Assembly (NCBI GenBank): GCA_905160935.1
Contig: CAJHZI010000371.1
Location: forward strand, 1,178,501 to 1,242,500
Direction of reading: 5' to 3'
DNA from: Enchytraeus crypticus
Lineage: Eukaryota > Annelida > Clitellata > Enchytraeida > Enchytraeidae
DNA length: 64,000 nucleotides
Below the pieces are notes generated by a model. That model saw only the letters and a program-made list of their open reading frames with translations, had not been told where the DNA came from and made no database searches. Both the position numbers and the translations under genes were made by a program. Position 1 is the first letter of the stretch. The number at the start of each line of letters is the position of its first letter. Of the stretch, positions 12,998 to 23,799 are shown piece by piece.

Positions 12998-14502
12998 TAT
13001 ATATATATATATAATATCATGTCCTGCAATATTTCTAAAACTGTTGCTATGATTTGTGGACCTTGGGAGAGAAGATGGGCCTTAGGCTCTATTTTCCCTA
13101 ATTTTAAGCTAGGTAATGATGATATTAATTTTGTTTCCCAATTCAAAGATTTAGGTCATTTGATTAACAATTGTCTAAGTGATGGTAATGACAAAATTGT
13201 GCAATACGTAATACCTTTGTTCGCACTAACAAGCTCAAAAGGCGATTTTTTTATTGCTCCCTTGCAGCTAAAACTACTCTGCTTACAATGTATTCTTTAT
13301 GTTTTTATTATATTGTGCTTTGGTTCAAATTTAAAGTGTCTTCATTAAGTAAATTTCGTTCATGTTATAATAGATATGTCAAACGGTTCTTCGTTTTCAA
13401 AAGGCAGGATAGTTTTTCTGCCATGCTGCCATTATGTAATATTCCTAGTTTTTCTGCCATGCTGCCATTATGTAATATTCCTAGTTTTGATATGATTATA
13501 TGTAACTCTAAATATGTGTATAAACCATGTGATAGTAAGTGCGGAATAGCACTAGTTCATTGTTTGAAGGTGTGATTATTCATTATAGAATTCTAATAGC
13601 GCTTTGTTTTTTACTTTGTGTGTTTCTATCTGATTTTACAAGTGTGTTGTGTGTTTTGTATGCTTTGTATGGGCCTTGCTGCCGTATTTTTAATAATAAA
13701 TAAATAAATAATAAGTGACTTGAGAAGGATCATAAGTTAAAATCATCATAAATAATATGACGTCAGAATAGGTTAAGAGCTTCAAATATTTAGATCAAAA
13801 GGCAACATGATATGAGACAGAATTAATATGTACAACTGAATAAGTAAAAAAAATTTTGGCAACAGGAAGGAACTACTAATAAGAATCTTTAGGAAATTCA
13901 CAAAGATACAGATTACAAGAATTTAAGCATGGTGCATACTCCAGTAGGGCTACAAGTTAAGAACTTTGAGGACTGAGAATATCAAAAGACTTGAGGCACA
14001 CGAAAAGTGGCTATAAAGACGAATTGAGAAGAATAGGTGGACTCACAAAATTACATAAAAGACATCCGTACAAGAGTTAGTTCATATGGACAGCTGATAA
14101 ATGCATTAATATGTAAGTAGAAGAGCAGTATAGGATATGTTCTAAGATGGGATGGTTTGAGAAAATAGATGAGAAAAGAAAAATGGAGAATAAGAGAGTT
14201 AAGAGAAGATCAGGACATGCGCTGCTACAAGATTTGATAATGCATTCGTTCCTGAGTGGATATAAAAATCAGAGGATAGAAATGTGAAAAAGTAATATAT
14301 GGTATTATGTGCCATGAAACTGCCAGGTATCTAGAACACTAGAATAAATTTTACAGTATTATTTTTCCAACAAGATAAAACTGTGCTTACCACAATCGAG
14401 CTCGATGAATGTAGCCTCATCAATGTAGTTCGAGGGCTTACCAGGCACAGCACGCCTCATAGCTGTGATCACTGGTGGTGCTACTGCCCCGGCTGAAGGC
14501 AT
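958..14502 (-). CDS. DZANK1: DZANK1 homologue, N-terminal 405 codons (3' part off window)
   Basis: Seven coding exons join in frame: 14391-14502, 10550-10703, 7938-8127, 7125-7221, 5621-5808, 3929-4069 and 958-1290. Residues 1-105 match the vertebrate DZANK1 N-terminus as I know it: a proline-rich start, the [16 protein letters not shown] segment, then a chitobiase C-terminal-like beta-sandwich ([11 protein letters not shown], about residue 43; TLKAIAVS, about residue 82; [10 protein letters not shown]). Later parts hold a conserved [16 protein letters not shown] motif (exon 5) and a Lys/Pro/Glu-rich low-complexity region (exon 7, residues 295-405). Vertebrate DZANK1 has double zinc ribbons and ankyrin repeats further on and works with NINL and dynein in ciliary vesicle traffic. 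Those domains are not in this window. The start ATG at 14502 gives the expected short N-terminus. The identification rests on the first three exons and is strong; the exact donors of exons 5 and 6 are less certain. Confidence 0.85.
1340..1535 (+). repeat. Dispersed repeat W, copy 1 (about 190 bp)
   Basis: It shares the order of blocks with 8420-8650: ...AGCAATTTCTGAAGC..., CCGAAYGC, CTCTGAC, TTGGTTTRRATC, TAGTGCTTTGTCGC, GGTYTGTCTATTATTCARC. The family is unknown to me. It sits in an intron. Confidence 0.65.
2470..2600 (+). repeat. Diverged tRNA-derived SINE
   Basis: It contains an A-box-like GTGGCGTGTTGGTACG, a B box (GGTTCAAATCC) and the family tail CCCGTCACTGAGATGCGATCGAG followed by GGAAACTGA, as in the other copies. 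Confidence 0.65.
2805..2955 (-). repeat. tRNA-derived SINE copy with palindromic head
   Basis: Read on the minus strand it has A box, B box (GGTTCAAATCC) and the tail ending GTTAACATTAGC. Its 5' end continues into a 22-bp-arm palindrome at 2908-2953. Confidence 0.75.
3929..4069 (-). CDS. DZANK1: DZANK1-like coding exon 6
   Basis: The acceptor is GATGCAG. The frame opens [19 protein letters not shown]. Two overlapping donors exist: GGT|GTGTAT (phase 0) and G|GTGTGT (phase 1). Only the phase-0 donor keeps exon 7 open, so it was chosen. Confidence 0.7.
4207..5251. mobile_element. DNA transposon with CAGGGTGGCCACAG ends
   Basis: The left end CAGGTTGGCCACAG and the reverse complement of the right end CAGGGTGGCCACAG match at 13 of 14 bases. 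Both flanks carry ATTCC, a likely 5-bp target duplication. Subterminal 'CCCTGAGTTTTCCAGG'-type repeats occur on both sides, two or three times on the right. The centre keeps two minus-strand frames (about 4500-4760 and 4829-5100), one strongly basic ([20 protein letters not shown]), which looks like the end of a decayed transposase. The superfamily is not certain. Confidence 0.7.
4514..4780 (-). pseudogene. Remnant basic C-terminal frame inside the 4207-5251 transposon
   Basis: An open frame of about 85 codons with a Lys/Arg/Glu-rich helical composition ([25 protein letters not shown]) ends at a stop at 4514. It lies wholly inside the transposon's inverted ends, so it is probably what is left of the element's own protein. 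No catalytic motif is visible. Confidence 0.4.
5621..5808 (-). CDS. DZANK1: DZANK1-like coding exon 5
   Basis: The acceptor is CTTTAG, phase 1. It contains the well-conserved-looking [17 protein letters not shown] block followed by a Gly/Ala/Leu stretch. The donor AAG|GTCTCA is weak but gives phase 0, which suits the next exon; the frame stops shortly after it. Confidence 0.75.
6154..6223. repeat. (AT)n microsatellite
   Basis: About 35 AT units abut the 5' end of the 6224-6621 retroposon. Confidence 0.95.
6224..6621 (+). repeat. Non-autonomous retroposon R, near full length
   Basis: This element of about 400 bp has a related copy inverted at 28005-28385 and fragments at 61495-61632 and 62275-62716. 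Landmarks are CGTGTACGTAAGAGGCGACT, GGATTAAATGGTAATTAATCC and GAGGAAGGCAACGGGAAACC. It ends TACCTTGAACCTGGCACTTG followed by GCAGTGCACTGAAGAAG, then (AT)n. The 3' end resembles that of a resident LINE (see findings). A 22-bp-arm hairpin opens it. Confidence 0.7.
6233..6278. repeat. Perfect hairpin, 22-bp arms
   Basis: The arms at 6233-6254 and 6257-6278 are exact reverse complements (CCACACCCGAGTACAACACG, then GG) around a 2-nt loop. The related copy at 28370-28385 has only one arm. Confidence 0.9.
6622..6702. repeat. (AT)n microsatellite at retroposon 3' end
   Basis: A long AT run follows directly on the 3' end of the 6224-6621 element. Confidence 0.95.
7125..7221 (-). CDS. DZANK1: DZANK1-like coding exon 4
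   Basis: The acceptor is TTAGAAG and the donor GTATGT, phases 0 to 1. It encodes a 32-codon linker rich in Ser, Asp and Tyr. It is placed by phase and position; the sequence itself is not diagnostic. Confidence 0.7.
7744..7797. repeat. Short tandem duplication (about 27 bp x 2)
   Basis: GTAGTCCAGAGACTAAAGGA is repeated immediately, the second copy slightly altered. Confidence 0.8.
7938..8127 (-). CDS. DZANK1: DZANK1-like coding exon 3
   Basis: The acceptor is TGTGCTAG and the donor GTATGC, phases 2 to 0. It opens with [19 protein letters not shown], the last strand of the beta-sandwich, and then runs into a polar Ser/Arg/Asp-rich linker. Confidence 0.85.
8420..8650 (+). repeat. Dispersed repeat W, copy 2
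   Basis: It matches 1340-1535 in the same orientation and keeps more G+C-rich blocks, such as CCGAATGCCCTTTCTGACG and TCCTAGTGCTTTGTCGC. Confidence 0.65.
9110..9141. repeat. 12-bp-arm hairpin
   Basis: GTTGGTCAGATC (9110-9121) and GATCTGACCAAC (9130-9141) pair perfectly around 8 nt. It lies in an intron with no adjacent gene end. Confidence 0.85.
9330..9374. repeat. 14-bp minisatellite, about 3 units
   Basis: Units of the type ACAGACTAAACTTA repeat three times. Confidence 0.85.
9797..9927 (-). repeat. tRNA-derived SINE copy
   Basis: On the minus strand it runs from a GGAGCCAGTGACGATGTCGG head through GATTAGTATGTGCGG to a tail ending GTTAACATTAGC. The B box is degraded. Confidence 0.7.
10060..10320 (+). 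mobile_element. Decayed LINE 3' end
   Basis: Translation, with frame breaks, follows the pattern of the better copies at 46140-46420 (a lysine/arginine-rich segment, GMLDDLK, then MKIKxEDR). It ends near CTATAGACCTGCAAATAAG, equivalent to the conserved TACCATGGACCTGCCAGTAG. Confidence 0.55.
10550..10703 (-). CDS. DZANK1: DZANK1-like coding exon 2
   Basis: It lies between a TTTATTCAG acceptor and a GTAAATG donor, phases 1 to 2. It encodes the core of the chitobiase-C-like beta-sandwich, including [16 protein letters not shown] and [12 protein letters not shown]. Confidence 0.88.
10766..10897. repeat. (AT)n/(ATAC)n microsatellite
   Basis: An imperfect AT array with interspersed ATAC and ATAG units. 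Confidence 0.95.
10978..11948 (-). mobile_element. Fold-back mariner (DD37D) with about 295-bp inverted ends
   Basis: The ends are CAGGGTGTGCATTAAAAAAA on both sides, flanked by TA duplications. The inverted match runs about 295 bp inward, far beyond the roughly 30 bp usual for mariners. The left arm contains the transposase 3' end. The right arm is an inverted copy of it in place of the normal 5' end. The element therefore looks like a deletion/inverted-duplication product. Confidence 0.88.
11280..11659 (-). pseudogene. Mariner transposase fragment, C-terminal catalytic half
   Basis: The minus strand encodes a DDE-type block: [19 protein letters not shown], then [14 protein letters not shown], then a frame break, then [20 protein letters not shown]. 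The second catalytic Asp (QQD) and the third (SPD) are separated by 37 residues, which fits the DD37D group. The first Asp region and the DNA-binding domain are missing, and the WG after the third Asp is altered. It is non-functional. Confidence 0.8.
12658..13013. repeat. (AT)n array inside a LINE reading frame
   Basis: About 356 bp of AT repeats with ATAC/ATAG/GAAAT interruptions sit exactly between the two halves of the reverse transcriptase. Confidence 0.95.
13411..13482 (+). repeat. 36-bp tandem duplication within the LINE
   Basis: Two adjacent identical 36-bp units encode [12 protein letters not shown] twice. Confidence 0.95.
13730..14320 (+). mobile_element. Decayed LINE, post-RT region to 3' end
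   Basis: Broken frames read like 45840-46420: [41 protein letters not shown] and finally KSEDRN. It is strongly mutated and reaches almost to the first DZANK1 exon. Confidence 0.65.
14391..14502 (-). CDS. DZANK1: DZANK1-like coding exon 1
   Basis: It starts at ATG ([15 protein letters not shown]) and ends in phase 1 before GTAAGC. It encodes 37 codons ending ...ATFIELDC and contains the family's PGK-x3-YID motif. Confidence 0.85.
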
Positions 14503-15858
14503 TTTCACTCTCCTAAACTTACTTCATAAAAGATTTAAATTAATAAAGAATTTTCTCTACAAGTGAGCTAATAGAAAGGCTATCTCATTACTTGGCTCAG
14601 CTACTAATAGGAATTTTTTAGCATCTCACCAACCTGTCCAGTTCACGTTATGAAATTTTAACACACTAGACTAGTTGGTTTTCTATTGAGATTGATACAA
14701 GCCAAAGAGTCTGAAAGACGTCGCAAATTAGAACAACGTTTTAAATTTAAAAATCAAAACTAGACTACGATCAAAACAAAACTAGATTTACAAGCAAAAG
14801 GTTAAGTGATCGGTTCAAAAAACATTGAAAGCAATATTTTACACTTTAAAAATATATCAGCAGCGACTTAAGATGCCACCTTGGCCTCAACCCCCACACA
14901 TCAGATACTATCAAGGGTACACTTCTTTACCATACTCATCAAATGCCACTACAGATACATTCTTTCATCCGGCCTACTCACCACGAGCCATCAGGGTTTT
15001 CTCTTCTCAAGTTAAATGATGCATGGGTACATAGGGCCTACCCTCATTCCTTATATTCTATCCCAAAGGAGATGATATACATATACAATCATATTATTCA
15101 TATATTCCTATAATTATGTACACCGAGAAAAAGCTATATGCATATTTTAGCCAATATATGAATAGATACCCGAGGGCTGAAGCTAACATAGAGCAAAATA
15201 TACAGAATTTTTTAACAATTAGGCAGACTAATGGAAGCCAGCCCACTCTGTCACTTCTTTCATGTCAGTCAACGCAGTGAACCGAACGAACACATTACTT
15301 ATATATAAGTCTGCCACCTTGCTTAATTTACACGCTTAATTGACATTAATTAATTATTGAGGTTCGAATTAAATTAAACCCTTATATACACACAAAAGTA
15401 ATTCAAGAATATCGGTGTTACAAGTAATATCAGATTCCTTTAAATGTAACTTAGTAAAATAGAATAAAGCTGTACTTTTAAGTAAATGAATGGGCGATAC
15501 GAGTCGGCTTTGTATTTATCAACATTTGTTTGTTTACATAATTACCATGACATCAAGTAACAACCAGTAGGCTACCACAGGTGCTCTCGTGACGCTCTCT
15601 GTGCATGTTTGATAATACTGCATACATAGATAATGATATCATCATCATCATTATCATCATCATCTTCTTCTTCTTCTTCCCTCAGTCTGCACAAAAAACC
15701 CATGTTTTCCAGCGCTGTGTCCTGGACAGTGAAGAATAGACCAACCGTTAGCAGGTGTCGTAAGAAGTAAATATATATAATCATGACAGAACAGCATGAG
15801 GAAAGTAAGCTTATACATGTATATTGTGAAACCAACTCAGGAGCCATATTTTTCCAAG

Positions 15859-15859
15859 C

Positions 15860-15906
<47 letters not shown>
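15859..15906. repeat. (CT)n microsatellite
   Basis: About 24 CT units. Confidence 0.95.
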
Positions 15907-15910
<4 letters not shown>

Positions 15911-16139
15911 AGTGGAGTTCTGATCTTGTATAGATCTGGAAAAAATAACTTTTCCAGTCAGACTCCATTGTAGTGCCGTTAAAAGGTGGATCATCGCGGA
16001 TTTATTCCGATATTTTGTCATTTCGTAATTTCTTGTAAACTGTTACATTCTGACAATGTGATTACAATATCTTATGAAATCAAAATGACGAGTTTTGGGC
16101 GAAATTCATTATTATTTTGCCTTTATTCGCGAGGCTCAT

Positions 16140-16320
16140 TCAATGGGGGGGGGGGGGGGTTGCGGGGGACATGTCCCCCAGAATCTTGATTTCGGGGACA
16201 CTAATGTTAATGGTCCTACCAGAAATCGAAGGTTGTTTGGGGAACTTTCCATTTGCAATGAGTTGTTGGGGGGAACACGTTAATAACGCTGGTAGGCCTA
16301 CAATGAGTTAAATAGGACTA
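16140..16320 (+). repeat. Poly-G containing dispersed repeat
   Basis: A G13-14 run is followed by GGGGGACATGTCCCCCAGAA and TGATTTCGGGGACACTAATG. Related poly-C/G segments occur at 20760-20900, 21825-21900 and 38930-38995. Confidence 0.45.
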
Positions 16321-16374
16321 TGTTGTCCACAGTGAAAAAGTTAAAAGTGAGCTTTAATTAAACAAACACCGTCA

Positions 16375-16645
16375 TTATTAGTGTTAGCCTCGGATACAAG
16401 TGGCCTGGGTTCAAAGCCCAGGTCAGTCAAGTAAAGATGGATATCCCCTTGGCCCCATGGAAGGTTAATCTTGTATCGAAGCTAGCTTGCTGCCGATTGG
16501 GGCTATCAATAGCAAAGATATGATTAACCATGGAAAGGATTAATAATAACCTGCCAGGAATCTGTAAAGCGATCTCGAAGACCGAACACCGGCCATGACA
16601 CTGCTATAGAAATTGTTGGAGGTTATTATTATTATTATTATTGAC
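16375..16645 (+). repeat. Candidate second tRNA-like SINE with (ATT)n tail
   Basis: It has TTAGCCTCGGATAC (A-box-like) and GGGTTCAAAGCCC (B-box-like) near the 5' end and ends in (TTA)n. No second copy was found here, so the assignment is tentative. Confidence 0.4.
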
Positions 16646-18189
16646 ACTGCACTAGACAAGACTATTACCACAAACCTAACACATTAAACTTAAAATTTAA
16701 AAATGTTGTTGCAATTTTTTTAAACCAAAATTGGTTCATATAAATACTGTAGTCTTTGGTAAAGAAATACATGTAGTATAAGGCTTAATCAAATTGAAGA
16801 CCTATTTGGAATTTTTTGGTAGTCCAAGGATTATCTACATGTAGTAGTAGGCAATTGGCATTCTAAATTAATTGTAACCAAATCACTACATTAGACTAAG
16901 ATATTGATTATATAGGGCCTATACATTATACAATACAGTTTCCGGACTGTGTGTGAACATTACTTTTTTGTAGTATTATCTTCAGGCTCGTCGACAAGGG
17001 GGTTTAATCCCTAGTTTTAATTCTGTCCCCCCCCACTTCTTGCCGATGTGAATAATGTTTATGTACAGAATATTACATATCATCTATTATGCTTCGCCAT
17101 GTAATAATGAAATGGTTGAAAGCAGTCAATCAACCAGAAATAATGAAATTCCAAATCATATATTCGGAATGTGGGAGGTATTGACTCATCGCGAAAATGA
17201 CGTAATAGCTCTTAGAAGGTCTTTGAAGTTCTACAGCAGCTATCGTTGTAAACAATTTGTTCAGTAACGATATACATTTGTAGAGTATAGGAACATCCGG
17301 CATTCTGACATTCGGCTAGAGTTACTAAATGTCAGCAGTTTCAGTGTTATAATAGATTTAATACTTAGTCTTGAAAAAGAAGAGGCTAATTATATGCTAC
17401 TATGTTTTCTAGAATTAGTGACGTAGTCCTAGGCTCCCTATATGCCTAAAATTTAAAAATTAGAGATGGAGTTTTAGTCTTTTAGACTACAATCAGTTTT
17501 GATTATTGATGTAAGTGGTAGGCCCGCTTATTACAAAAATGCATTATGCAATCCAACTCAACAGTAAAAACAACCCCAAACATCAGCATAATTTTATAGA
17601 TAATTGTCATAGCCAAATAAAGCCAATGCTATACTGATGCAACGAAGACTGCCACTTTTCAACATGTTGGTGCCTCGAGTTTTGGTTTAGACTCAGACCA
17701 ACCTAAGAACTTCACTATAAACTCAACGATTGTTCTTTGACTACCCACAAAGAAATTATACAAGATACAAAAGCACGCATTAAAAGCTTCATAAATGTAA
17801 TGATATCTCGGTAAATGCTACTGAAATCAACAATAATTAAGTTGTTTTCTAAATTAAAAGTGGAAACAAAACAACACAAGAGTGGAATGATTAAAGTTTA
17901 CTCATATTTCAATGTAGTACGTCTTTAACTCCAAATACAAAAACCACATCTTACCAAGAATTGTAGAAGTTACATCAACAGCTATAGAAATAAAGATAGA
18001 TATAAAATAGCTTTCTGATAATTATGTCTATCTTATCAATAAAAAAGGCCTACACGTTAAATTCTAAGAAATTATCAATACAAATTTAAATTTAACTAAG
18101 CTTTAATAACTTGACAATAGAATTCGCCCATATTTAAAATAAATTAAATATACCAAGAAAAATTCTCTTTCTCCAATATAACTTTAGTT

Positions 18190-18290
18190 CATCATCTCTC
18201 TCTTAGTGCACTGCCTACTGGCAGGTCCATGGTACATAACGCCTCCACTCTTCTCTGTCTTCCGCCTTCCTCTAGTTTATAGTTCATCAT
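18190..18290 (-). mobile_element. LINE 3' end fragment
   Basis: The minus strand ends ...GGTACATAACGCC-type sequence in complement: the conserved TACCATGGACCTGCCAGTAG then GCAGTGCACTAAGAG tail motif and an EDREEW-like frame. Confidence 0.75.
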
Positions 18291-20329
18291 AATCTGGACT
18301 AAAATAAGGTTAAAAATAAATAAATATTTACTATATGAAAACCAAGATAGAATATACCATGAATTCACGTTGATTTGCACAAATGGTATTATGGACTATA
18401 TCTTCTAATAACTATTAGAAATTACGATCTGCATTAAATCAAAAATATAGTTAACAGTTAACAGTAATACTATAGATGATCGTTAGCATAATTACATCAA
18501 AAGTCGCTACTGTGCCGGTGTATACAAACGAGTTTATAACTCAGTTATGATAAACAGTGCCCTCATCAAATTAGCTAATCCTCTCAAGCCTTGCCATTTA
18601 CACCCTGTTTATTTTAAGTCGTGTCCCCTTGATAGTAACAATACCATCTCAACCGGTTAACTAGTAGATTATCTCAAAATAACAAACGTTTACGATAAAT
18701 ATAAATATACAGAAATTATATAGGAATTATACGCAAAATTCTGTTAAATTTCGCTTCGTCCAATTTCTACAAGCCTATCTACCTACAAGAGTCTCAGAGA
18801 CATGAGTATGAAAGGAGCTTTAAAATATATAATAAACCAGAAATTACATGCATGCGAAGAAAAATTAACGTCGTAACTAATCCCGAACCAGTACGTTGTT
18901 GTCAAGTGAACTAGCCAATAAGAACATCTATAATATATATTATGCAATTTAATTATTTTAACAAAGAGTTATTGATAAGTTTTGTTCGAAAATGTGAAAG
19001 TCCTTTTAAGACTTGCAAGACGCCATTCTATCTTGCCGTAAGTCATCAGATTTCTCTTAGACTACGTCCTACACTTCTCTAACTGAATTTCGTAGAGACT
19101 TTCAGAGTATCATGTGAGCACAACATTTTCTTAAAGATATTAGAATGAAATTTGTCGTCAGTAGAAAAATTTATTGATCTTTATTTATGCTTTAGCTTTT
19201 GTCATTTTATATTATTTTCTTATAAGTTTCAAGAAAATAGTTAAATAGGCTTCCTGGCTATCGTAGGCACAAACCAGCCTCATTAAATAAAGTTTATACA
19301 GAATCTGGATTGAATTCTGGAATGAAATACTAGCAACTGTTGAAAAAAGTCTTTCATACTTTTCTAATCACACCATTTTATTATACACAATATAGTAACT
19401 ATTGCTAAAATAAGCTAGAATCATTTCAAAAAGAATAATAGTAAAAATATTACTAGCCAACAAATATTCTTAATTCAACCACTTCAATGCACTTAGTGCA
19501 TACGTGTTACAACTACGGTAGCTCTTCATATTAACAATTAATTGCAGTATCAGAGTTAAAAAAAACCATCAACAAACACACCTTGTATAAACTGGTAAAT
19601 ACATAATTTTATAAATTTTCATAAGCATTTCTCAATGTAATGATACATCCTTTACAAATTAATATCAACTGGTAATTATAAATTATAATTAGCTATAGGA
19701 CAAAACAGCAAAATGAGATATTCACACTTACTCACACACTATTATATCTAAACAGTAAACACTTGTGTCTTGTGTGTACCACCACGTAAGCACAAGTTAG
19801 GCAGATATGTGCGAAATGTGCACTAAAAACCAATAAGAAGTACAGCAACAAATATTTCTGCATTGTCAATTATTTGCAGACCAATATCACAAACAAACAG
19901 AGCTAGAGAGTAGAGCCTGATTAGTAATGTCAGAATGAGAGTCATTCAGCAGACAAAGAGAAGACATGATCAAGTCGTCGCACATTTCCAGTAAATTAAG
20001 TTGTGCATTATTTACCAACAAAAATAAATATTGAATTTATAAATTAATTTGCAATCCAGCAGCACTGAACTGCAGATATAGGGAATGTCTTAAGAATGAA
20101 TATCTACAGTTCCAAGATACAAAAGCAATAGCTATATCGAGTCCTTCTTTATTATACATATGACTTAATAAAAATTCACTCTTTTGAATCAGAATTGACT
20201 CAAACAGAAAAAACTGACAAAAAATTAGCAGAATGCATGCTGTAAAATAACCTACTATCAAAAACTAGTAGTATGTAAATACAGCTAAACTGAGCACCTA
20301 ATAAACCCTCAATATTTTATCAGGATAAG

Positions 20330-20490
20330 TTAATAATAGGAGACTGCAACAAATGGCAAGTATTAACACAAAGACTGCATAACATAACATAACAATTAGA
20401 GGGCTACTGTTATCCATAGCTATATCAAGCACTATTGAGACAAATCCAAGCAGGTGAGTAAAAAGAACGTCCAAAACCTTGTCGTTCACC
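20330..20490. repeat. Dispersed repeat X, copy 1
   Basis: It shares AACAATTAGAGKGCTACTGT and ATATCAAGCACTATTGAGAC with 29965-30075 and, more distantly, 29505-29600, in the same orientation. Confidence 0.6.
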
Positions 20491-23400
20491 TCACTAAATA
20501 GTACTTTGTAGCAGTGTTGTTGCTATCACAATTATAAAACTGGGTGAATTGTAGTTTTCAAAGTTCAAAAAGCTAGCCCTTAACAAGTTGAAGTGGCCAA
20601 TCTCATGCTTAACTCTTTCTTATATCCTGCATGCTTCCTGAAGAGACAACATCTATCTCTGTCTTGCTGACTTCAGTTCAGACCTTGTGTGATATGTGCT
20701 TTTACGTTCTACATGATTAACATTGCAATAACGCAGTGGCCGCGAAGCTGGTGGACAGAGGGAGCGATCGCCCCCCCCCCCCCCAATAATGTCTGCGGGA
20801 CAAACTTATCGTTTCGCCCTCAATAATTTTTCATCTTATAAAGCTTGACCACCAACAATTTTTCTCGGTAGTGAGCTTAGCTAATATATTATTATTCACA
20901 AATATGTTTTTATTAATTAAAATTTTTATCATAAATTTATGTATTTAATCAGCCTAAATCAGGTATGGCATTATATAACGAAAACATGGGAATTATGACA
21001 TTGTATAAAATCATGCAGTAGGCTAAACAATTGCCGAGCTCAAGGTTATCCAGCTGAAATTAAGCGTGATAACGATGTCACTGCACACGTCATTTTGGCC
21101 GGAGTCGGCATTAAAGTCAGCTTTCTGAAGTAGCCTAAGCTGGCATCAGCTTGAATCAAAACATCATTATATTAGTACGTAATCAACTTAATATGAACGT
21201 AACATAATCATTAGTGCATTAGAGTCAATTGTGACGGTCATAGTCCATTCAGTTTGCATCGAAATTTATAGCCTATAGGCCCTATGCAATACATACGCCA
21301 TAGTAGTAGCCTAGTAGACGCATGTAAGATTATATTAGAAGTAAAAATATTAAAAATAATACTATACATCTTAATTACTAAGCTATATTAAATTATATTA
21401 CAAGTGCTAATAAGGGTTTGTAGGCATACTGGTCATGTCAAAATATGGACGGATGTATGGAACTATGGTCAATGGATACCTGGCTGTGTAGTCTACTGGG
21501 CTAGAATGTAAAATTTTGACGCCTCAAACCAGATACATTGATGATTGTCATAGACTGACTTGATGAAATTTGTTTCTACATTTGCTAAAGTGAAAGCTAG
21601 GAAACTTATGCTTTGAAATAATATTCGTGTATTCAGATTAGGCATACGCAAACATAGAGTAATTTCAGGCATGCAGGATTTAAGAATTATATAATTTATT
21701 TTACAACCTTCTTTTGCAATTACAGACTGCACCTGAATATTGTCGTACCATAAAATTATTACTTAATAGTGCATCGTATTATTAAATTATTATATATTAT
21801 AAATGTATCAGAATTTAAACTGGCTCGCCCCCCTCCAATAATATTCATGGGGGCAAAAGTATCCTTTGCCCCTGAATAATGACAACAAAATTGAAAATTT
21901 CTTGAGTTTGCTCCCTCAATCCTGAAAACTGATCTCTGCCAAATACTATACCGTGTGGTTGATTATTTATATTCTGTGCAATGTTACGCTCTCAACTGTA
22001 TCGAAAGACTTCGATGAAACAAGTCAATAGTGTCCGTTAATTAACAATGAAATATCCTAAAACATCATCCTGGATACTAATATAATGAAGAATACTATAA
22101 CATACATCATCAAAGCAATAAGTAACATTTCCTCCTCTATATTCTTACAGTTTAATACATAAAGCTGCCCTCCACTTTTTACAAATTTTCTAAACGATAT
22201 TTGAGTAGGTGATTTCAGAAAAATTAGGCAAGAAGGAAATGAATAGCATTCTGTTTTGGGAGAAAAGTAGAAAATTAACAAATTTATGAACAGGATATGG
22301 CACAGATAGCTAAATAAAAAGAAACAGAGAACGTCAAATGGATTTAATAAAAAGAAAAGTTTAAGGGATGATTGTGAATTTAAAAAATACATACATATCT
22401 GAATTTTCTTTAAATTAGTAAATGAATAAAACAGTTCTAAGGTAGTGAATTAAGAACTACACGACAATGCAAAAAGCGGTATCATGTTATTAAGCTAATG
22501 GACCAATAAGAAAGCAACTGTTTTGAAATTAATTCAATGTATCAAGTTTTTCTATAAGCCAAATAAGTTGACATAGAATTCATAAAAATTATTTGGGTCA
22601 TGAGAAATTCTACATGTACAAGAGAGAGAACAAAAAATGAAAATTTTAACAAATTTTACATCATTATTTTAGTTGAGACAATGGGACATGGAACAAAGAG
22701 CTGAATGAGATTGGACTCGAGTGTTGGTATGGCATATGAATGTAAAAGATCAGTCAAGCAGAGAAAATCAGAATTGAAGCAGCAATAATGTAACTAAGCC
22801 CAGAGATGCAATTCGGGAAGGACCAGAAAAAGGCAAATAGAATAAGCCAGCCGAGCTGTGAGAGATTAGTGAAGTCGACAAAAAATGTTAAATGGTATTA
22901 CCAGTCAAGATGAAGCATAGAGATCTTAAAAATTGCGAAAAAAAAGTACCAGGTCAGAAGAGAAATCAAGATAACTAGCTAATAAAATGACAAGTGAACA
23001 AATGAAAATGTCATCGCTAACTTTTCAGCATAACATAAATGACAATATGATGCAAATTTAAAGGGATATCTAAGACTATTAAGAGGAGGTACAAATTTTG
23101 CAAATAGGAGGTAATGATTCTTAAGACAAAACACAAAACACCATTAGAACTAGCACTGTCATCATTTACATTTTAAGTATTAGACTGCTATTAGCCAGAC
23201 ACAGTTACATAATCACTTTTTACAATCACTAGCAAAAAACTATCAGAGAAATAGCATCTTCACGAGTATGGCTAGTTACTTACAGTAAATATGTTAGAAA
23301 AACTTGACTACAACCAATGAATCAATTATATTAGTCACCGTATATAATAGCACATATCATATCAATAACTGAGAAAGAGCCAGCCACAGATCCATCAAGT

Positions 23401-23799
23401 AAGATAGGTGCATCATCACACGCCATCTACAACAAAATAAAACAGCGTTTAAAACACTAACAGGTTAGCTCAGAGTGCCAACTTGGGAACCAATGCTCCA
23501 GAAAAGCTGAAATCTTAAACCAGTCTCAACAATAAAAACATATTATCCATCTTAGCTACAATAGCTAAAATAGTAGCTAAAGAGTATATTATTCGTAAAA
23601 TTAATATTACATGTTCGTATTGGCTCATTTAGTTAGAAGAGCTGTAGAATATTAATGTGCGAACCCCATTACTTAGCAATTATCTTACACAACATCATAA
23701 AAATGGCAAATCTGACTTCAAATCAAATAACATTTCAAATGAGTGATTTGGAGGTGGGACATTTATCATAATTCCGTCAAATCAGACACAGATACAGTT

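Larger units (their letters stand above)
12190..13600 (+). mobile_element. LINE reverse transcriptase fragment split by an AT array
   Basis: The 5' part translates with frame breaks to RT motifs: KAFD-like, [18 protein letters not shown] and the catalytic-loop motif [10 protein letters not shown]. The 3' part resumes after the AT array ([34 protein letters not shown]), the usual post-catalytic region. It is degenerate and 5' truncated. Confidence 0.75.
14503..17900. other. 5' flank of DZANK1 and intergenic DNA
   Basis: No exon was recognised. It holds the presumed DZANK1 promoter side (no core element identified), a CAT/CTT-rich patch at 15640-15680, a (CT)n run at 15859-15906, a poly-G segment at 16145-16160 and a SINE-like element at 16375-16645. 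An ORF at 14825-15019 is of unknown meaning. Confidence 0.4.
17900..23780. other. Intergenic A+T-rich DNA
   Basis: It is mostly unique sequence with stop codons in all frames. It contains one LINE 3' end (18190-18290), a dispersed repeat at 20330-20490 and poly-C/G segments at 20760-20900 and 21825-21900. No gene was recognised. Confidence 0.45.

Noticed and set aside
14825-15019. 64-codon plus-strand frame near the DZANK1 5' end
   Set aside because: Short, no domain, no supporting splice or conservation signal.
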